28,085 bases of DNA from Symbiodinium natans (GCA_905221605.1 CAJNDS010000705.1:57501-85585), one strand, 5' to 3'. Numbered from the stretch's first letter, positions 1-9,969 are shown. Numbers and translations are program-made. The notes: a model not told the origin generated them from the sequence alone.

Positions 1-84
1 ATGTTTCGTGCGGTGGTTATCTTGGCTGTGTAAGCCGACGTTTCCGCAGATACACCGGTTAGGTACATGCTGTCTATATGAGTT

Positions 85-250
85 CTTTCTTTTCTTTGTT
101 TTCTTCTTTGTGTTCTTCTTTATATATATATACACATATATATATATATATATATTTCTTTTTGATCTTAGTTTCTTGCTTTTCTTCTTTTCTTCTTTCT
201 TTTATTATTTCTTTTCTTTGCGTTCTTCTGTAATTTCTTCTTTTTGATCG
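85..250. repeat. T-rich low-complexity tract with (TA)n core
   Basis: The plus strand is almost entirely T with scattered C/G, interrupted by an alternating TA stretch at about 121-157. Reading frames here give only Phe/Tyr/Ile runs and are not coding. Confidence 0.9.
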
Positions 251-1640
251 TTATTTTCTTCTTTCGGAGCTTGATCGATGCAGGTTGGCGGCCCACGTGT
301 TGCCAAAGATCACAAATTGCTGTCGGGTGCCCAGAAGAGGGATTCAGAATCTCGGGAAACAATGTGAAAATAATTGTGACGGAAGGATTTCCTCACCATG
401 TTGGTTTCACACCCTGCATCTATCAGTAAGTTCCATGGACATGTTGGCCCTGAAGGGAATCCAAGGATTCGTGCGTGGAGTTTCGCAAACAAAGTGGGCA
501 CATGGGCCCACATGTGTGCTCCACAACAACGGTTGTTCAAGAGTCTGTAGGAGCCATAAAGTTCCGTTGATCCTCTACAGGAGTCATCCAGTGGGTCTCC
601 CAGAGCAAAGCTGAGGAATACCAAGCTTCCAGCATGCACATCCGGTCCGTGAAGGTCCATGGGGGCCATAGTCCAAAGCCAGTCCACGGGAGGTTCGTCA
701 TGCAGGGGTCGGCAGGAACATGATGGAGCATGTCTAAAGGGCGAATAGAAGTGCCGATAGACCTACTCGTAGAAAGTCCGGTCCTTAGGCCCGGAGGGGT
801 CCTTTTTAGGAGACACCAACAGGAACACTTTTTTTGTTGGTGGAACTATGGGAGGGCCATTGGGCCATCCATGGGTTTAATCGGGCGTCCACACGGTGCA
901 AATAGTACCGATTCGGTGTCCTCTATGGTCGCACCCCGGTCGCCACCAGGCCAAAACATCCTGAACCACTTTGCTTCACATTCAGGTCGTGCTTGCAGCC
1001 AGGACTGAGCTCTTGAATGCGCTCGCCTCTTGTAGCCGAGCTGTGGCTACAGCTTTTCTCGGTGGATCCGGCTTGCTGTTGGTGTTGTCGCTCATGCTGT
1101 TTCCACAAGTATACTTCGTCCACATGTCCACAACGTTGTGCTGGAATCCGCCTTCCGCCTTTTTTTTCCTTCCCGATTTGGCCTGGGCACAAGAGGATCC
1201 TGACAGACACCATCCGGCTCAGAGCTGCAGCTGAAAACCATTGAAAACCTCAAGCAAGCTGGAATGCTGCAGGACACTTTGTCCTCAGTCCGAATCCCGC
1301 TGATAGCTGTACGAGACTTGAGCGTTGTGAAAGACATCGCCGTGCACAAGTCTCCCCCTCCTTTCTCTGAAAGAGTCGCAGGAGGGGAAACTCAAGTGAG
1401 ATGAACCATCGAGTCAACGAGCCTGCACTTGCACTGGGTCCTGCTCTCTGCCTGCGAAAAGTCGCGGTCCACTTGCCGCACTTGCCTCCAGTCGGAGATT
1501 CGCCACTGATGACATCATTCGGTAACTCTGCTGCCTGCCGCTGGGCGACGCCCTGTCGCAGCGAAGTGAAGTGGCCATCTTGCATCATCTTGCCATCTCG
1601 CAGAGTCTTGGCTCGACGATCTTTTAGCGCCTTAGAGGCG
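251..1640. other. No supported gene
   Basis: Only short overlapping frames occur on both strands. None has consistent third-position bias, a recognisable motif or a plausible splice pattern. The frame at 971-1234 (+) has a short hydrophobic run, but nothing else supports it. The stretch may hold the 5' flank or early exons of the copy A gene; I cannot show this. Confidence 0.5.
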
Positions 1641-1643
1641 TAA

Positions 1644-1696
1644 GGGCGACCGAAGACTCCATCGCTACTCATGCCGAAGCGCCTTGGATGCAGCTG
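1644..1696. repeat. Conserved 53-bp core, first copy
   Basis: This matches 8493-8545 at 49 of 53 positions, while the sequence on either side of the core is much more diverged. On the minus strand both copies begin a short frame reading SSDG/RSDG followed by F-G-R-P; the second copy stops soon after (TAA). It may be a dispersed repeat that sits upstream of both gene copies, or an island of constraint in the duplicated 5' region. Confidence 0.55.
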
Positions 1697-1703
1697 GAGG
1701 GAT

Positions 1704-1727
1704 GGCTGAGGGCTGAGGGCTGAGGGC
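1704..1727. repeat. Short tandem repeat, 7-bp unit GGCTGAG
   Basis: Three consecutive copies of a 7-bp unit follow the conserved core. Copy B has only one unit at the equivalent place. Confidence 0.8.
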
Positions 1728-1813
1728 TTCTCTCGGCTTCACAACGGAGTGTTCAGCTGCCGCTTGCGCTTCCTGCAGTGGTGCTTCAACGGTGATTCCT
1801 CGCGCCCAAGGTC

Positions 1814-2024
1814 GGGGCACGGCGTCTCTGGTGGTGGCTCGTTTGGTGGTGGAGGTCACGGCGTGTCTGGCGGTGGAGGTCACGTGTCTGGTGGTGGAAG
1901 CGTGGGGGGTGGTGCTGCATTCGACGATGGCTGCGGTGTCTTGTCGGCAGCTCGTGCCCCAATCCCAAGCAGCCGCTATGCAATGTGGCCAAAAACCTCA
2001 AAACTCCAGATGCCAGCGATGTGA
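1814..2024 (+). CDS. Possible Gly-rich 5' exon, copy A
   Basis: One plus frame reads a Gly/Ser/His-rich repeat with units like GGGGHGVS and GGGSVGGG, then a less repetitive stretch (AAFDDGCGVLSAARAP) before a stop at 2022-2024. Copy B lacks exactly eight codons of the Gly repeat, so the frame is kept. Against coding: the sequence is simple enough for slippage to give this pattern by chance, and there is no clear start or donor. It could be the N-terminal part of the duplicated gene or a separate small frame. I do not recognise it. Confidence 0.3.
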
Positions 2025-2770
2025 CGCCGTTGTTCTTGCCGAGGTGGAGCCTGCGGAGCGCTGTGCTTCTCGGCTGAGTCTTCGATGCGCAAGCATTTTT
2101 TTTGGCGCCTCTTGCAACCTCTGTCAACTTGCAGACCCGAGGCTTCGAAGCCGACCCCGAACTCGCCAGGACGGAAGAACGCTGGGCTTCTTGCCAGAAG
2201 TGGTCACAAGGGCCGTGGGGCCACTGCGTAGTTTGAGTTTTTGGTTTTGGGCGGTTTGGTCTGATGACTTTGCCAGCTGAGACCTACGTCGGTGCAGGCC
2301 AGGGCCATGCCATGCGTATGCGTGCACCCGAACCCGTACGTACGTCGTTGAACAAGGGCGCATGACGTGTTTGCAGCTGTTGACCGTTGGCGAGCCTTGG
2401 AAATCCGGACAACTTCTGAAAGTAGCTGCTCAGTAGCTGCTGCCCGCGCAGGTCAGGGAACTTACACTCAGGCTTCCAGCATGGACTACGTCGGACATGG
2501 GCCGCCCTGCAAGATTCAGACGTGTCGTTTTTTGCTTTTTTCAAGTAGCAAACCCAAAGCCCTGCACTCCGAGCAGTGCCGGTGGAGGGCCGGTACTGTA
2601 GCCCATGTAGCCAATTTGCCAGTCGCGGCGACTTCGAGAAGGAGAAGGTGACTGTGGGCGGCGGTGCTTTGGCTTAGCTGGAAGGATGTGGGTCGTGTTG
2701 CACAGCTCGCAGCTCAGGTGTGCGGCCAGCACCTCAATATCTGTCGCACGCAGATCGCAGGCCATTGTAG
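2025..2770 (+). other. Probable intronic or unresolved 5' part of copy A
   Basis: This is near-identical in copy B (8889-9634). Short coding-like patches occur. One around 2599-2675 reads CSPCSQFASRGDFEKEKVTV in one plus frame; another near 2482 reads MDYVGHGPPCK. I could not join them into a model with confident splice sites, so they are not called as exons. Confidence 0.4.
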
Positions 2771-2808
2771 GCTCCGGCTGCAACTTCTGGGCCTCAAGGT
2801 TCCGGGCA

Positions 2809-2910
2809 ATGTGCGCGTTCTTCCTGTGCTTCCTGCTCTTTGTGATTCTTGGGCTCCTGATCTACCTGTTTTGGTCGGGGGCCCGGGCAGAGGCTCAGTG
2901 CAAGCTTTAG
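2809..2910 (+). CDS. Candidate first coding exon: signal peptide or anchor, copy A
   Basis: An ATG at 2809 opens a frame with about 19 consecutive hydrophobic residues (MCAFFLCFLLFVILGLLIY), then LFWSG and A-R-A-E-A-Q, which resembles a signal-peptidase site. The frame stops at 2908-2910, so it must splice before that; the donor is not clear. The frame is also open upstream through GSGCNFWASRFRA, so the hydrophobic run could instead be an internal membrane helix. Copy B carries the same frame at 9673-9774 with one substitution (Lys to Thr). If this is the start of the duplicated gene, the product enters the secretory route. The exon call is moderate; its link to the downstream exons is inferred from order and strand. 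Confidence 0.5.
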   Translation: MCAFFLCFLLFVILGLLIYLFWSGARAEAQCKL

Positions 2911-3108
2911 AGCGCTTGAGCGCGCTGCGCGCACTTTAGCGCGCACCTGCTTTGCACACGCTTTGCTGCGTTCTCTGCTCCTCGAGGCCCTTCTACAGCA
3001 GCCCGGGAGCTGACGTGATCGCGTCGGCCCCAGTCTCTATTGCATCACCGGGCGAGCAGCGCGAGCCCGGCTCGATTTCAGAAGAAGACACGGAAGCACG
3101 GGAGAAGC

Positions 3109-3216
3109 ATGGAGGACCCCTGCGCGGCGACCACGGCGGTGGGCGCCATGCCGGCCATGCAGCGCGAGGCCTGCTGCGCGCAAGGCTACGGGGCCTTCTG
3201 CACGGCGACGAAAGCA
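3109..3216 (+). CDS. Candidate Cys-rich exon, copy A
   Basis: The frame from ATG 3109 reads MEDPCAATTAVGAMPAM, then QREACCAQGYGAFCTATK. Third positions are nearly all G or C, as in the confident exons downstream. Four cysteines (C, CC, C) would suit an extracellular disulfide-bonded segment. The frame is also open upstream of the ATG, and another plus frame is open here too, so frame choice rests on codon bias and the Cys spacing. Copy B keeps this frame at 9970-10077, although a nearby 3-bp deletion and several substitutions occur just upstream. The end at about 3216 is approximate. Confidence 0.4.
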
Positions 3217-3524
3217 CCGGTCATCATTCATGACAAGCTCCTCGGCAACGGATCCTCTTGTGCTGTCTCGTAGGAATGTAGGACGATGTAGGAAGGTCCC
3301 TATCACTGTTGCGATGCTCTTTCTGCTGTCCAAGTCCATGACAAACGTAAGGTACTATACCAACGTGAGGACGGCATGCATCCTCAGATGGAGCAGCTCT
3401 TGGGATTGTGGGAAGTGAGGAAATTCGTAGAGGTGCAAGGCAGCCGGCACTCACAGGTGTTGCCTGGAGCGAACTTCCTCGGCAAATGTGGGTATAAGGA
3501 TGCGTTTTCAAGCCCCTGTGCCAG

Positions 3525-5258
3525 GACGGAGCACGTGCCCCACACGGTGACGGTGCCGATTCCCGGTCCACCTGCTAAGGTCATCACGACCCTCGGCTTG
3601 ACGATGCTTTGCGGAGGATTGCAACTCATGCCAGTACATAGCACACAAAGCCGGTTTTCCGCTGTTGCTCTGGCTTTTTCATTCTTTTGCATCACCACCA
3701 GCAAGGCAGAAAGTGTACGTCAAGCACCATCCGTTCGACTGCACGGAAGGCGCCGGCATCGCAGCCTTGGTTGTGGATGTTGTGGAACGCATGCAAGCGA
3801 TGAGGGTTTTGCCATGTTTTGCCTCAATTCCAGCAGGCTATGCCAGCTGGAAGACCCTGTGGTCGCACGAGCACCAGCGCTACTGCTGCTACAAGTTGAA
3901 GGAGGCCTGCGTGTCGAAGGCCCCTGGGACGCCTCAAGCCACAAATTTCAAGCGCGGGCAGCAGTCGGAGCAGTCGAGCATGCGCATGCACATGTGAATA
4001 TGGGCATCCTGATGTTGCCTGCCAAGGTCCAGTACAGGTCTCTCGGCTGCAGCATTGCAAGCTGATGCTAAAGGGGCCAGGCGCTGTAGGCCGCTGCCCA
4101 TCTTGTAGTGACCGAGGAACCACTACAAGACCATCACCCATGTCAAGCACGTGACAGTGCCAGTGAAAGTCAGCGTGCCGGCCCCCCCGCCACGCGAAAT
4201 CAACCACATCGTGAAGGTTCCTGTCCATGCGGCTCGCTCGCACAGGGTTGTCCTTGGGATGCTTTGTGTTTGCTGATAGATCTAAGCTCCCCAAGGATCC
4301 CAGGCCGATCATCAAGATTAAGATGGCTGGCCCGCCCCACGTGGTGAAGCATTACATCACCAAGAAGCACTACGTGCCTGAGCCCGTGCCGTCGCCACCG
4401 AAGTACCGCTACAAGCCTGTGGCAGTTCCAGTGAAGGTGCCGGGGAAGGTCGTCCACGTGCCCGTTCCGATGCCCGCTCAGACCATCTACAAGGAGATTC
4501 CCATCACCAAGGTGCAGCATGTGATCAAAAAGAAGTACTACGACTGCGTCGCCGGCTTCAAGAACTGGAATTTCGGCTGGTCCAAGACCAAGAAGAGCTG
4601 GTGCTGCTCCCACGAGGAGAAAGGTTGCCCCGGCACCTGGAAAGGGGAGGGGCTGACGAAGACGATCGTGACAGGAGTGACGCAGCACCTGGGCCATGGC
4701 CAGTACATCCATGGCCACTATGACGATGGCGACTATGGCCATAGCCATGTGCACGTCATCCATCACATCGTGCATCACTACTCCAGCAGCGACGACGACC
4801 TGGACATGCCGGACGGAGGTCACGGTGTCAAGCCTGACACCTGGCTGCCCGATTCTGGGGACGGTGGGGACGGTGTCAAGCCTGACACGCTGCCCGATTC
4901 TGGCGACGGCGTCAAGCCTGACACGCTGCTGCCCGATTATGGGCACGGTCACAACATGGTCATCGGGGGCGACGAGTCCTCTCTGCCACCGGAGTACCGG
5001 CACGGCCACATGTCTGACATGAGCATCGGGGGCGACGATTCCTCCCTGCCACCGGAGTACCGGCACGGTGACATGTCTGACATGAGCATCGGGGGCGACG
5101 ATTCCTCCCTGCCGCCCGAGTATCGGCACGGTGACATGTCTGACATGGTTGTTGGGGACGACGATTCCTCCCTGCCACCAGAGTATCGGCATGGTGACAT
5201 GAGCACTGACGATGATGAGTCGCTCCCTCGCAAGCTTCGTGACACGAAGGATGGATAA
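3525..5258 (+). CDS. Secreted-type Val-Pro/WCC-module protein, copy A (3' exons)
   Basis: Proposed exons are 3525-3579, 3710-3749, 3837-about 3919, about 4117-4228 and 4296-5258. Exon 1 reads HVPHTVTVPIPGPPAK. Exons 2-3 join across a GC-AG intron to give FDCTEGYASWKTLWS, then QRYCCYK. Exon 4 has more Val-Pro-Lys text (THVKHVTVPVKVSVP). The 320-codon last exon carries basic Pro/Val repeats, a second module with Cys at 4545 and Trp-Cys-Cys at 4599-4607, a His-rich stretch (about 4686-4785), three GVKPDT repeats and four 21-residue acidic repeats, ending at TAA 5256-5258. Both modules fit C-x2-G-x7-W-S-x5-[WY]-C-C. The exon 3/4 join is ambiguous: GC-AG ending before 4130, or GA-AG ending before 4117. 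The two modules suggest ancient internal duplication. Function is unknown; an extracellular location is inferred from the upstream hydrophobic exon. Confidence 0.75.
3580..3709 (+). other. Intron, GT-AG, copy A
   Basis: This 130-bp phase-0 intron separates PPAK from KVYVKHHPFDC. It opens GTCATC and closes GGCAG. It is identical in copy B at 13670-13799. Confidence 0.6.
3750..3836 (+). other. Intron with GC donor, copy A
   Basis: This 87-bp intron opens GCGCCGG and closes CAGCAG before G. Removing it restores the motif spacing C-x2-G-Y-x2-W seen in the second module of the same protein, which supports this boundary over neighbouring choices. Copy B has the same intron at 13840-13926. Confidence 0.65.
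4229..4295 (+). other. Intron with GC donor, copy A
   Basis: This 67-bp phase-0 intron opens GCGGCT and closes CCCAAG before G. It joins HIVKVPVH to DPRPIIKIK. Without it, the upstream exon's frame reads into a stop within about 20 codons. Copy B has it at 14319-14385. Confidence 0.6.
4824..4955 (+). repeat. 12-residue coding repeat (GVKPDT...), copy A
   Basis: Three imperfect copies of G-V-K-P-D-T-L-P-D-S-G-D start at 4824, 4872 and 4908. All are in frame within the last exon, just before the 63-bp repeats. Confidence 0.85.
4956..5201 (+). repeat. 63-bp coding tandem repeat, four copies, copy A
   Basis: Units start at 4956, 5019, 5082 and 5145. They encode M-x-[IV]-G-[GD]-D-[DE]-S-S-L-P-P-E-Y-R-H-G-[HD]-M-S-D. 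The second and third units are nearly identical, suggesting a recent duplication. Copy B has only three units. Confidence 0.95.
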
Positions 5259-5260
5259 GC

Positions 5261-6060
5261 GCTCACAGGACCAGGTTTTGTGGATTCACAGTGTTGTCAA
5301 GGCACTACATGATCGCACCTAGACAGCCCAGCAGGACCCAGTGTTTTCGATTGCCCGGACCTGAGGTAAACTTGGCTGTGCTATGCAGAGACTGCTACAG
5401 TATGCTGTGCTGAAGAGTGTAGTCGAATGCTTGATGAAGCAGCAGAGCCCTTCCCATGTAGTGAGTGCAGAATCTCTCGTCCTTATCTTCACTATGTGGA
5501 CAACGGCAAAACACGTGGCGATCTAGCGCGCTGATTCTGAAGCTTGAACTGCAGGTATGTTTCTGGCCCCTTGTGGCTGTTGCAACTCCAAGCTTCGCGC
5601 GCGCCGCGTTGCTGGAACTAGATGGTCACTTTGGTTACTTTGGTTCAGGAAACTCAGGGATGTTACCAGTATACTATAGTTCATAGGGAGACTGGCGAAG
5701 CTGTGAACCTTGCAAGTGTGAGTCAGGCATCAAGGATGCTCTGATCCTGAGGCTGGCACTTGCATCAAATGTCCGTGACATGAGCATACTGCAAACGGAA
5801 GCTAGCTAAGTGCACCAGCCAATCACATGGTTAAAGTCGGCGAATTTAGGTCTTGCCTCCACCCTTCGTCTTCTAATTTAATCGTGCAATATTGGAGCTC
5901 TTTTATGCGATCCTCTATGGACTAAATGCTTTTGATTACACAATCGGTTTTTTGAGAATCAAGATGTAACTGCTTTGCACTTAAGTTTTATGAAGCATGC
6001 AGGTTCATCAGTAGAGGCAGGGCTTTGGGGCTCCGTTCGTCGGGGGACGCAGATGAGGGT
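5261..6060. other. No supported gene (3' flank of copy A)
   Basis: Similarity with copy B ends just after the stop codon. The rest is unremarkable sequence with short frames in all phases and no motif I recognise. It probably contains the 3' untranslated region and intergenic DNA. Confidence 0.6.
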
Positions 6061-6182
6061 GGTGGGGGCGGTTGGTGAGGGTGGTGACGCTGCCATGAAA
6101 GGCAGGGAGTGGGGCGATGATCAAAAATGGGCGAGGGTGGGGGCGGTGGGTGAGCCCAACAAAAGAGTTTGAGGCGGCAGCA

Positions 6183-6521
6183 GTGGGTGGGGGTGGGGGG
6201 TGGGGGGTGGGGGTGGGGTGGGGGGGGTGGTGGGGGTGGGGGTGGGGGGGTGGGGGGTGGGGGTTGGGGGGTGGGGGGTGGTGTGGGGTGGGGTGGTGGG
6301 GGGTGGGGGGGGGGGGGGGTGGGGTGGGGGGGGTGGGGGTGGGGGGTGGGGTGGGGTGGGGGTGGGGGTGGGGGTGGTGGGGGGGGGTGGGTGGGGGGCG
6401 TGGGTGGGTGTGGGGTGGGGTGGGGGGGGGGGGTGGGGGGGGTGGGGGGGTGGGTGGGGGGTGGGTGGGGTGGGGTGGGGGTGGGGTGGGGGTGGGGTGG
6501 GGGTGGGGTGGGGGTGGGGTT
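6183..6521. repeat. G/T-only low-complexity tract
   Basis: About 340 bp is almost exclusively G with isolated T, mostly as GGGGT and GGGGGT units, with a single C at 6389 (GGGGCG). Dozens of G runs of four or more make G-quadruplex formation likely on this strand. The poly-Gly/Trp/Val and poly-Pro/His frames here are artefacts. Confidence 0.95.
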
Positions 6522-6551
6522 ATAGAAGTGCTGTTTTGGGCGCTATGTTGC

Positions 6552-6573
6552 ACCAAACCCAAAACCCTAAACG
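6552..6573. repeat. Telomere-like CCCTAAA remnant
   Basis: The text is AAACCCAAAACCCTAAACG, resembling the TTTAGGG-type telomere repeat read on the other strand. It lies right beside the G/T tract. Confidence 0.55.
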
Positions 6574-7687
6574 CGAGAGGGAAGGTTGTGTATGCTTGAT
6601 TGTGTCGCGAGTGAAAGAAAGGCTTACCGTTCAAAACTTTACGGATAAACGAATTCATTCGTTAAACCACATTGCTAGTGCATCTGACAATCTACTAATT
6701 CTCGTTCCCCCCCCCCACCCCATGCAGTTGCATCATAAGACTAATCAGCAAAATCAAATGTATCCTTTATGAATTTACTCTGCCCCTTCAGAAAAAACTT
6801 GACAGTAGTTAGCGGATGTGGGAGTTTAGTTTTGGACGGTTTGGCTGTTTTGTATGTACTTGGCTGGTTTGAAAGGGTCCGGAATTCTTGACTTGCCCGT
6901 TAACAAGTTGGTCCTATACCCGAGGCAAAGCTCATTAAAGACAGATACAATTACATTATATATTTTTTACCATATACACGGACTATATGCTCTATCCTAT
7001 TTCTCATGCATCCACATACGGGCTAACGCCTAGATGCAGGAGGAAATCTCAAATAAGTCGGGGCCAAAATACATCAATGAGGCGAAAGGATAGGTTCATG
7101 TAGACGCTTCGTGAAGCGGACTCCTAATTATCCCTTTGTTGAAGCTGATAGCGATAGCACACAGCTTATATACATCCACATCTCGCATGTTCGCGCCTTG
7201 CACGGGCTGGACTTGATGTGCACATGCAGCAAAGTTTGCTTGTGCAGAACTGCGTTTTATGACTCGAGCAGCTCCCGGAGAAAAGAATCTGCCGAGTGAC
7301 TGCGCGCCAACAGGTGTGATGGGGGCATCTCCTGTTCTGAATGTCTGATTTCGGGGTTATGAAGGTCCAAGCTCCTAGCCGTCGAGGCAGACTCGCTAGC
7401 ATTTTTTTGTGTACTCTCCAAGGGTTTATGGTTCCGTGTGCGGCTTTTGTTTCTGTGTGCGGCGGGCTCAAAGACAAGGCAAGCGTTTGAGGATTCTGCA
7501 TGAAAAGCAGGTTGCAACTTGCAATTGCACACGCCAACGGCTCGCAAACTCCGTGGAATCCCTGCTCCTGGGTCGGAAACGGGCGGGGGACTCTGATTGG
7601 AAGCCCGGATCTTTCCACGCGGTACAGAAGAAAGGACACCCATGGTAGGATGAGCCCAACGATTTGAGCTGGAACTTCCTAGCCGCC
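6574..7687. other. No supported gene
   Basis: The composition is mixed and partly AT-rich (6900-7060). Frames on the minus strand (7166-7829) are long but show no codon bias or motif. A 28-bp piece at 7220-7247 recurs at 15932-15960. Confidence 0.5.
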
Positions 7688-7722
7688 CCTGGCAGTGCCT
7701 GGCAGTGCCTGGCAGTGCCTGG
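7688..7722. repeat. 10-bp tandem repeat GGCAGTGCCT
   Basis: Three perfect units with partial units at the ends. Confidence 0.9.
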
Positions 7723-8078
7723 TATGATGGACTCCCGAGCACCAGAAGTTCCAGGATCTTTCCCAGCGCCCGCCAAGCATGATTCCAAGAGACAAGGCCT
7801 GAGGTGCTGAGAGGTTCGAAACGATTCACCGGTCATCGCTTAGGAACTTCAAAATCTGCATCATGCTTATAAGGAATTGGACTAATTGGACGGCGGGGGG
7901 GGGCAGAACTGTTGAGTTGCAAACTGCCGATACCGCCTCGGCCCGGCCAATCAAGGGAAGGGCCCCGTACTGAAGATTTGTCGAGCGGGGTTCAGATCGA
8001 GAGTTTCGTGTCGAGGCTTTTGGGCTTCATCGCAGAGGCTGAGGGAGGGATCAAGGATCCAGCAACCCGTAGCATTCA
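7723..8078. other. No supported gene
   Basis: No bias or motif was found. A run of nine Gs lies near 7895. Confidence 0.5.
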
Positions 8079-8120
8079 AAGCTTCCAAGCTTCCAAGCTT
8101 CCAAGCTTCCAAGCTTCCAA
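8079..8120. repeat. 8-bp tandem repeat AAGCTTCC
   Basis: Five consecutive units of AAGCTTCC, each containing a HindIII site. Confidence 0.95.
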
Positions 8121-8492
8121 ACTGAACGAACGGGGGCGGGTGTTTCTTGAGAGAGTGCGAAAGCTAAGACAGAAGCTCTGGTGTTCTCCGAGCGCTGCAT
8201 CCTCACGCTTCCTCTTGAGACACTCACCGGAAGCTGAAAAAGACAACAACTCATAGCAGCTCACATACTCTCTTGTCTTGCTTCGCCTTGGGAAGTTCAA
8301 CTCATCCTGTCGGGGGTGGTTGTCTTTGCGCATTCCCATCATCCCTCGAAGGGTCGTATGCCGTGCTCGAGAAAGCAGCTGAAGATGTTAAAATTGATGG
8401 TCTGCAAATGTGCGCTACGTTGGCCCGTTGGCTACGCTCTCAGAGCAAGGTCTGGCTCGACGAGGTCTTAGGAGGCCGGTAGTCATTAATTC

Positions 8493-8545
8493 GGGCGACC
8501 AAAGTCTCCATCGCTTCTCATGCCGAAGCGCCTCGGATGCAGCTG
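8493..8545. repeat. Conserved 53-bp core, second copy
   Basis: Partner of 1644-1696 (49 of 53 identical). It lies about 160 bp upstream of the strongly conserved part of copy B, a spacing similar to copy A, so it may belong to an older, decayed 5' extension of the duplication. Confidence 0.55.
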
Positions 8546-8701
8546 AGGGCTTCGCAGGTTCTTCACCAGCACACGGGTGGGCAGCTGCAAGATCCGCAAC
8601 GGCATTCAGTAAAAACACATGGTCTTGGCAGACCTGTTAGGCATGTGCTTTCTGCAATGGAGTGTCTCTGAAGTGGTGAACTCGTGCATCAGGGGATCAT
8701 C

Positions 8702-8888
8702 GGGGCACGGCGTCTCTGGTGGTGGCTCGTTTGGCGGTGGAGGTCACGTGTCTGGTGGTGGAAGCGTGGGGGGTGGTGCCGCATTCGACGATGGCTGCGG
8801 CGTCTTGTCGGCAGCTCGTGCCCCAATCCCAAGCAGCCGCTATGCCATGTGGCCAAAAACCTCAAAACTCCAGATGCCAGCGATGTGA
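8702..8888 (+). CDS. Possible Gly-rich 5' exon, copy B
   Basis: Same frame as 1814-2024 with eight fewer codons in the Gly/Ser/His repeat; the remaining residues are almost unchanged up to the stop. The same doubts apply: low complexity, no clear start, no clear splice sites. Confidence 0.3.
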
Positions 8889-9672
8889 CGCCGTTGTTCT
8901 TGCCGAGGTGGAGCCTGCGGAGCGCTGTGCTTCTCGGCTGAGTCTTCGATGCGCAAGCATTTTTTTTGGCGCCTCTTGCAACCTCTGTCAACTTGCAGAC
9001 CCGAGGCTTCGAAGCCGACCCCGAACTCGCCAGGACGGAAGAACGCTGGGCTTCTTGCCAGAAGTGGTCACAAGGGCCGTGGGGCCACTGCGTAGTTTGA
9101 GTTTTTGGTTTTGGGCGGTTTGGTCTGATGACTTTGCCAGCTGAGACCTACGTCGGTGCAGGCCAGGGCCATGCCATGCGTATGCGTGCACCCGAACCCG
9201 TACGTACGTCGTTGAACAAGGGCGCATGACGTGTTTGCAGCTGTTGACCGTTGGCGAGCCTTGGAAATCCGGACAACTTCTGAAAGTAGCTGCTCAGTAG
9301 CTGCTGCCCGCGCAGGTCAGGGAACTTACACTCAGGCTTCCAGCATGGACTACGTCGGACATGGGCCGCCCTGCAAGATTCAGACGTGTCGTTTTTTGCT
9401 TTTTTCAAGTAGCAAACCCAAAGCCCTGCACTCCGAGCAGTGCCGGTGGAGGGCCGGTACTGTAGCCCATGTAGCCAATTTGCCAGTCGCGGCGACTTCG
9501 AGAAGGAGAAGGTGACTGTGGGCGGCGGTGCTTTGGCTTAGCTGGAAGGATGTGGGTCGTGTTGCACAGCTCGCAGCTCAGGTGTGCGGCCAGCACCTCA
9601 ATATCTGTCGCACGCAGATCGCAGGCCATTGTAGGCTCCGGCTGCAACTTCTGGGCCTCAAGGTTCCGGGCA

Positions 9673-9774
9673 ATGTGCGCGTTCTTCCTGTGCTTCCTGC
9701 TCTTTGTGATTCTTGGGCTCCTGATCTACCTGTTTTGGTCGGGGGCCCGGGCAGAGGCTCAGTGCACGCTTTAG
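9673..9774 (+). CDS. Candidate signal peptide or anchor exon, copy B
   Basis: The counterpart of 2809-2910. The ATG, the roughly 19-residue hydrophobic run and the A-R-A-E-A site are identical. Only the penultimate codon differs (ACG for AAG). Preservation of the whole frame fits coding use but adds little, because flanking non-coding sequence is equally conserved. Confidence 0.5.
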   Translation: MCAFFLCFLLFVILGLLIYLFWSGARAEAQCTL

Positions 9775-9969
9775 AGCGCTTGAGCGCGCTGCGCGCACTT
9801 TAGCGCGCACCTGCTTTGCACACGCTTTGCTGCGTTCTCTGCTCCTCGAGGCCCTTCTACAGCAGCCCGGGAGCTGACGTGATCGCGTCGGCCCCAGTCT
9901 CTATTGCATCACCGGGCCAGCGCGAGCCCGGCTCGATTTCGGGGGAAGACACGGAAGCACGGGAGAAGC

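Larger units (their letters stand above)
1814..5260 (+). repeat. Segmental duplication, copy A
   Basis: This aligns in two blocks with copy B: 1814-3470 to 8702-10331, and 3517-5260 to 13607-15293. Exons and introns are equally conserved; in 3517-4800 I count about three substitutions. This points to recent DNA-level duplication rather than retroposition. Similarity fades into diverged sequence upstream of 1814 and stops just after the stop codon at 5258. Indels between the copies inside putative coding parts are 24, 3 and 63 bp, all multiples of three. Confidence 0.9.

Noticed and set aside
2598-2618. Possible relict spliced leader (TGTAGCCAATTTGCC) in copy A and at the matching place in copy B
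   Set aside because: Only about 13 of 21 bases agree, the 3' end of the leader is missing, and both copies share it by duplication, so it counts once. Similar partial matches such as GCCAAAATG occur elsewhere by chance.
4200-5192. 330-codon minus-strand frame opposite the last exon of copy A (and 331 codons at 14290-15285)
   Set aside because: It mirrors the G/C-biased codons of the plus-strand exon and shows no independent protein character. The plus strand has the repeated Cys/Trp modules and clean in-frame repeats.
6008-6772. Pro/His-rich minus and Gly/Trp-rich plus frames
   Set aside because: Produced by the G/T-only tract; all frames are open because the tract cannot encode stops.
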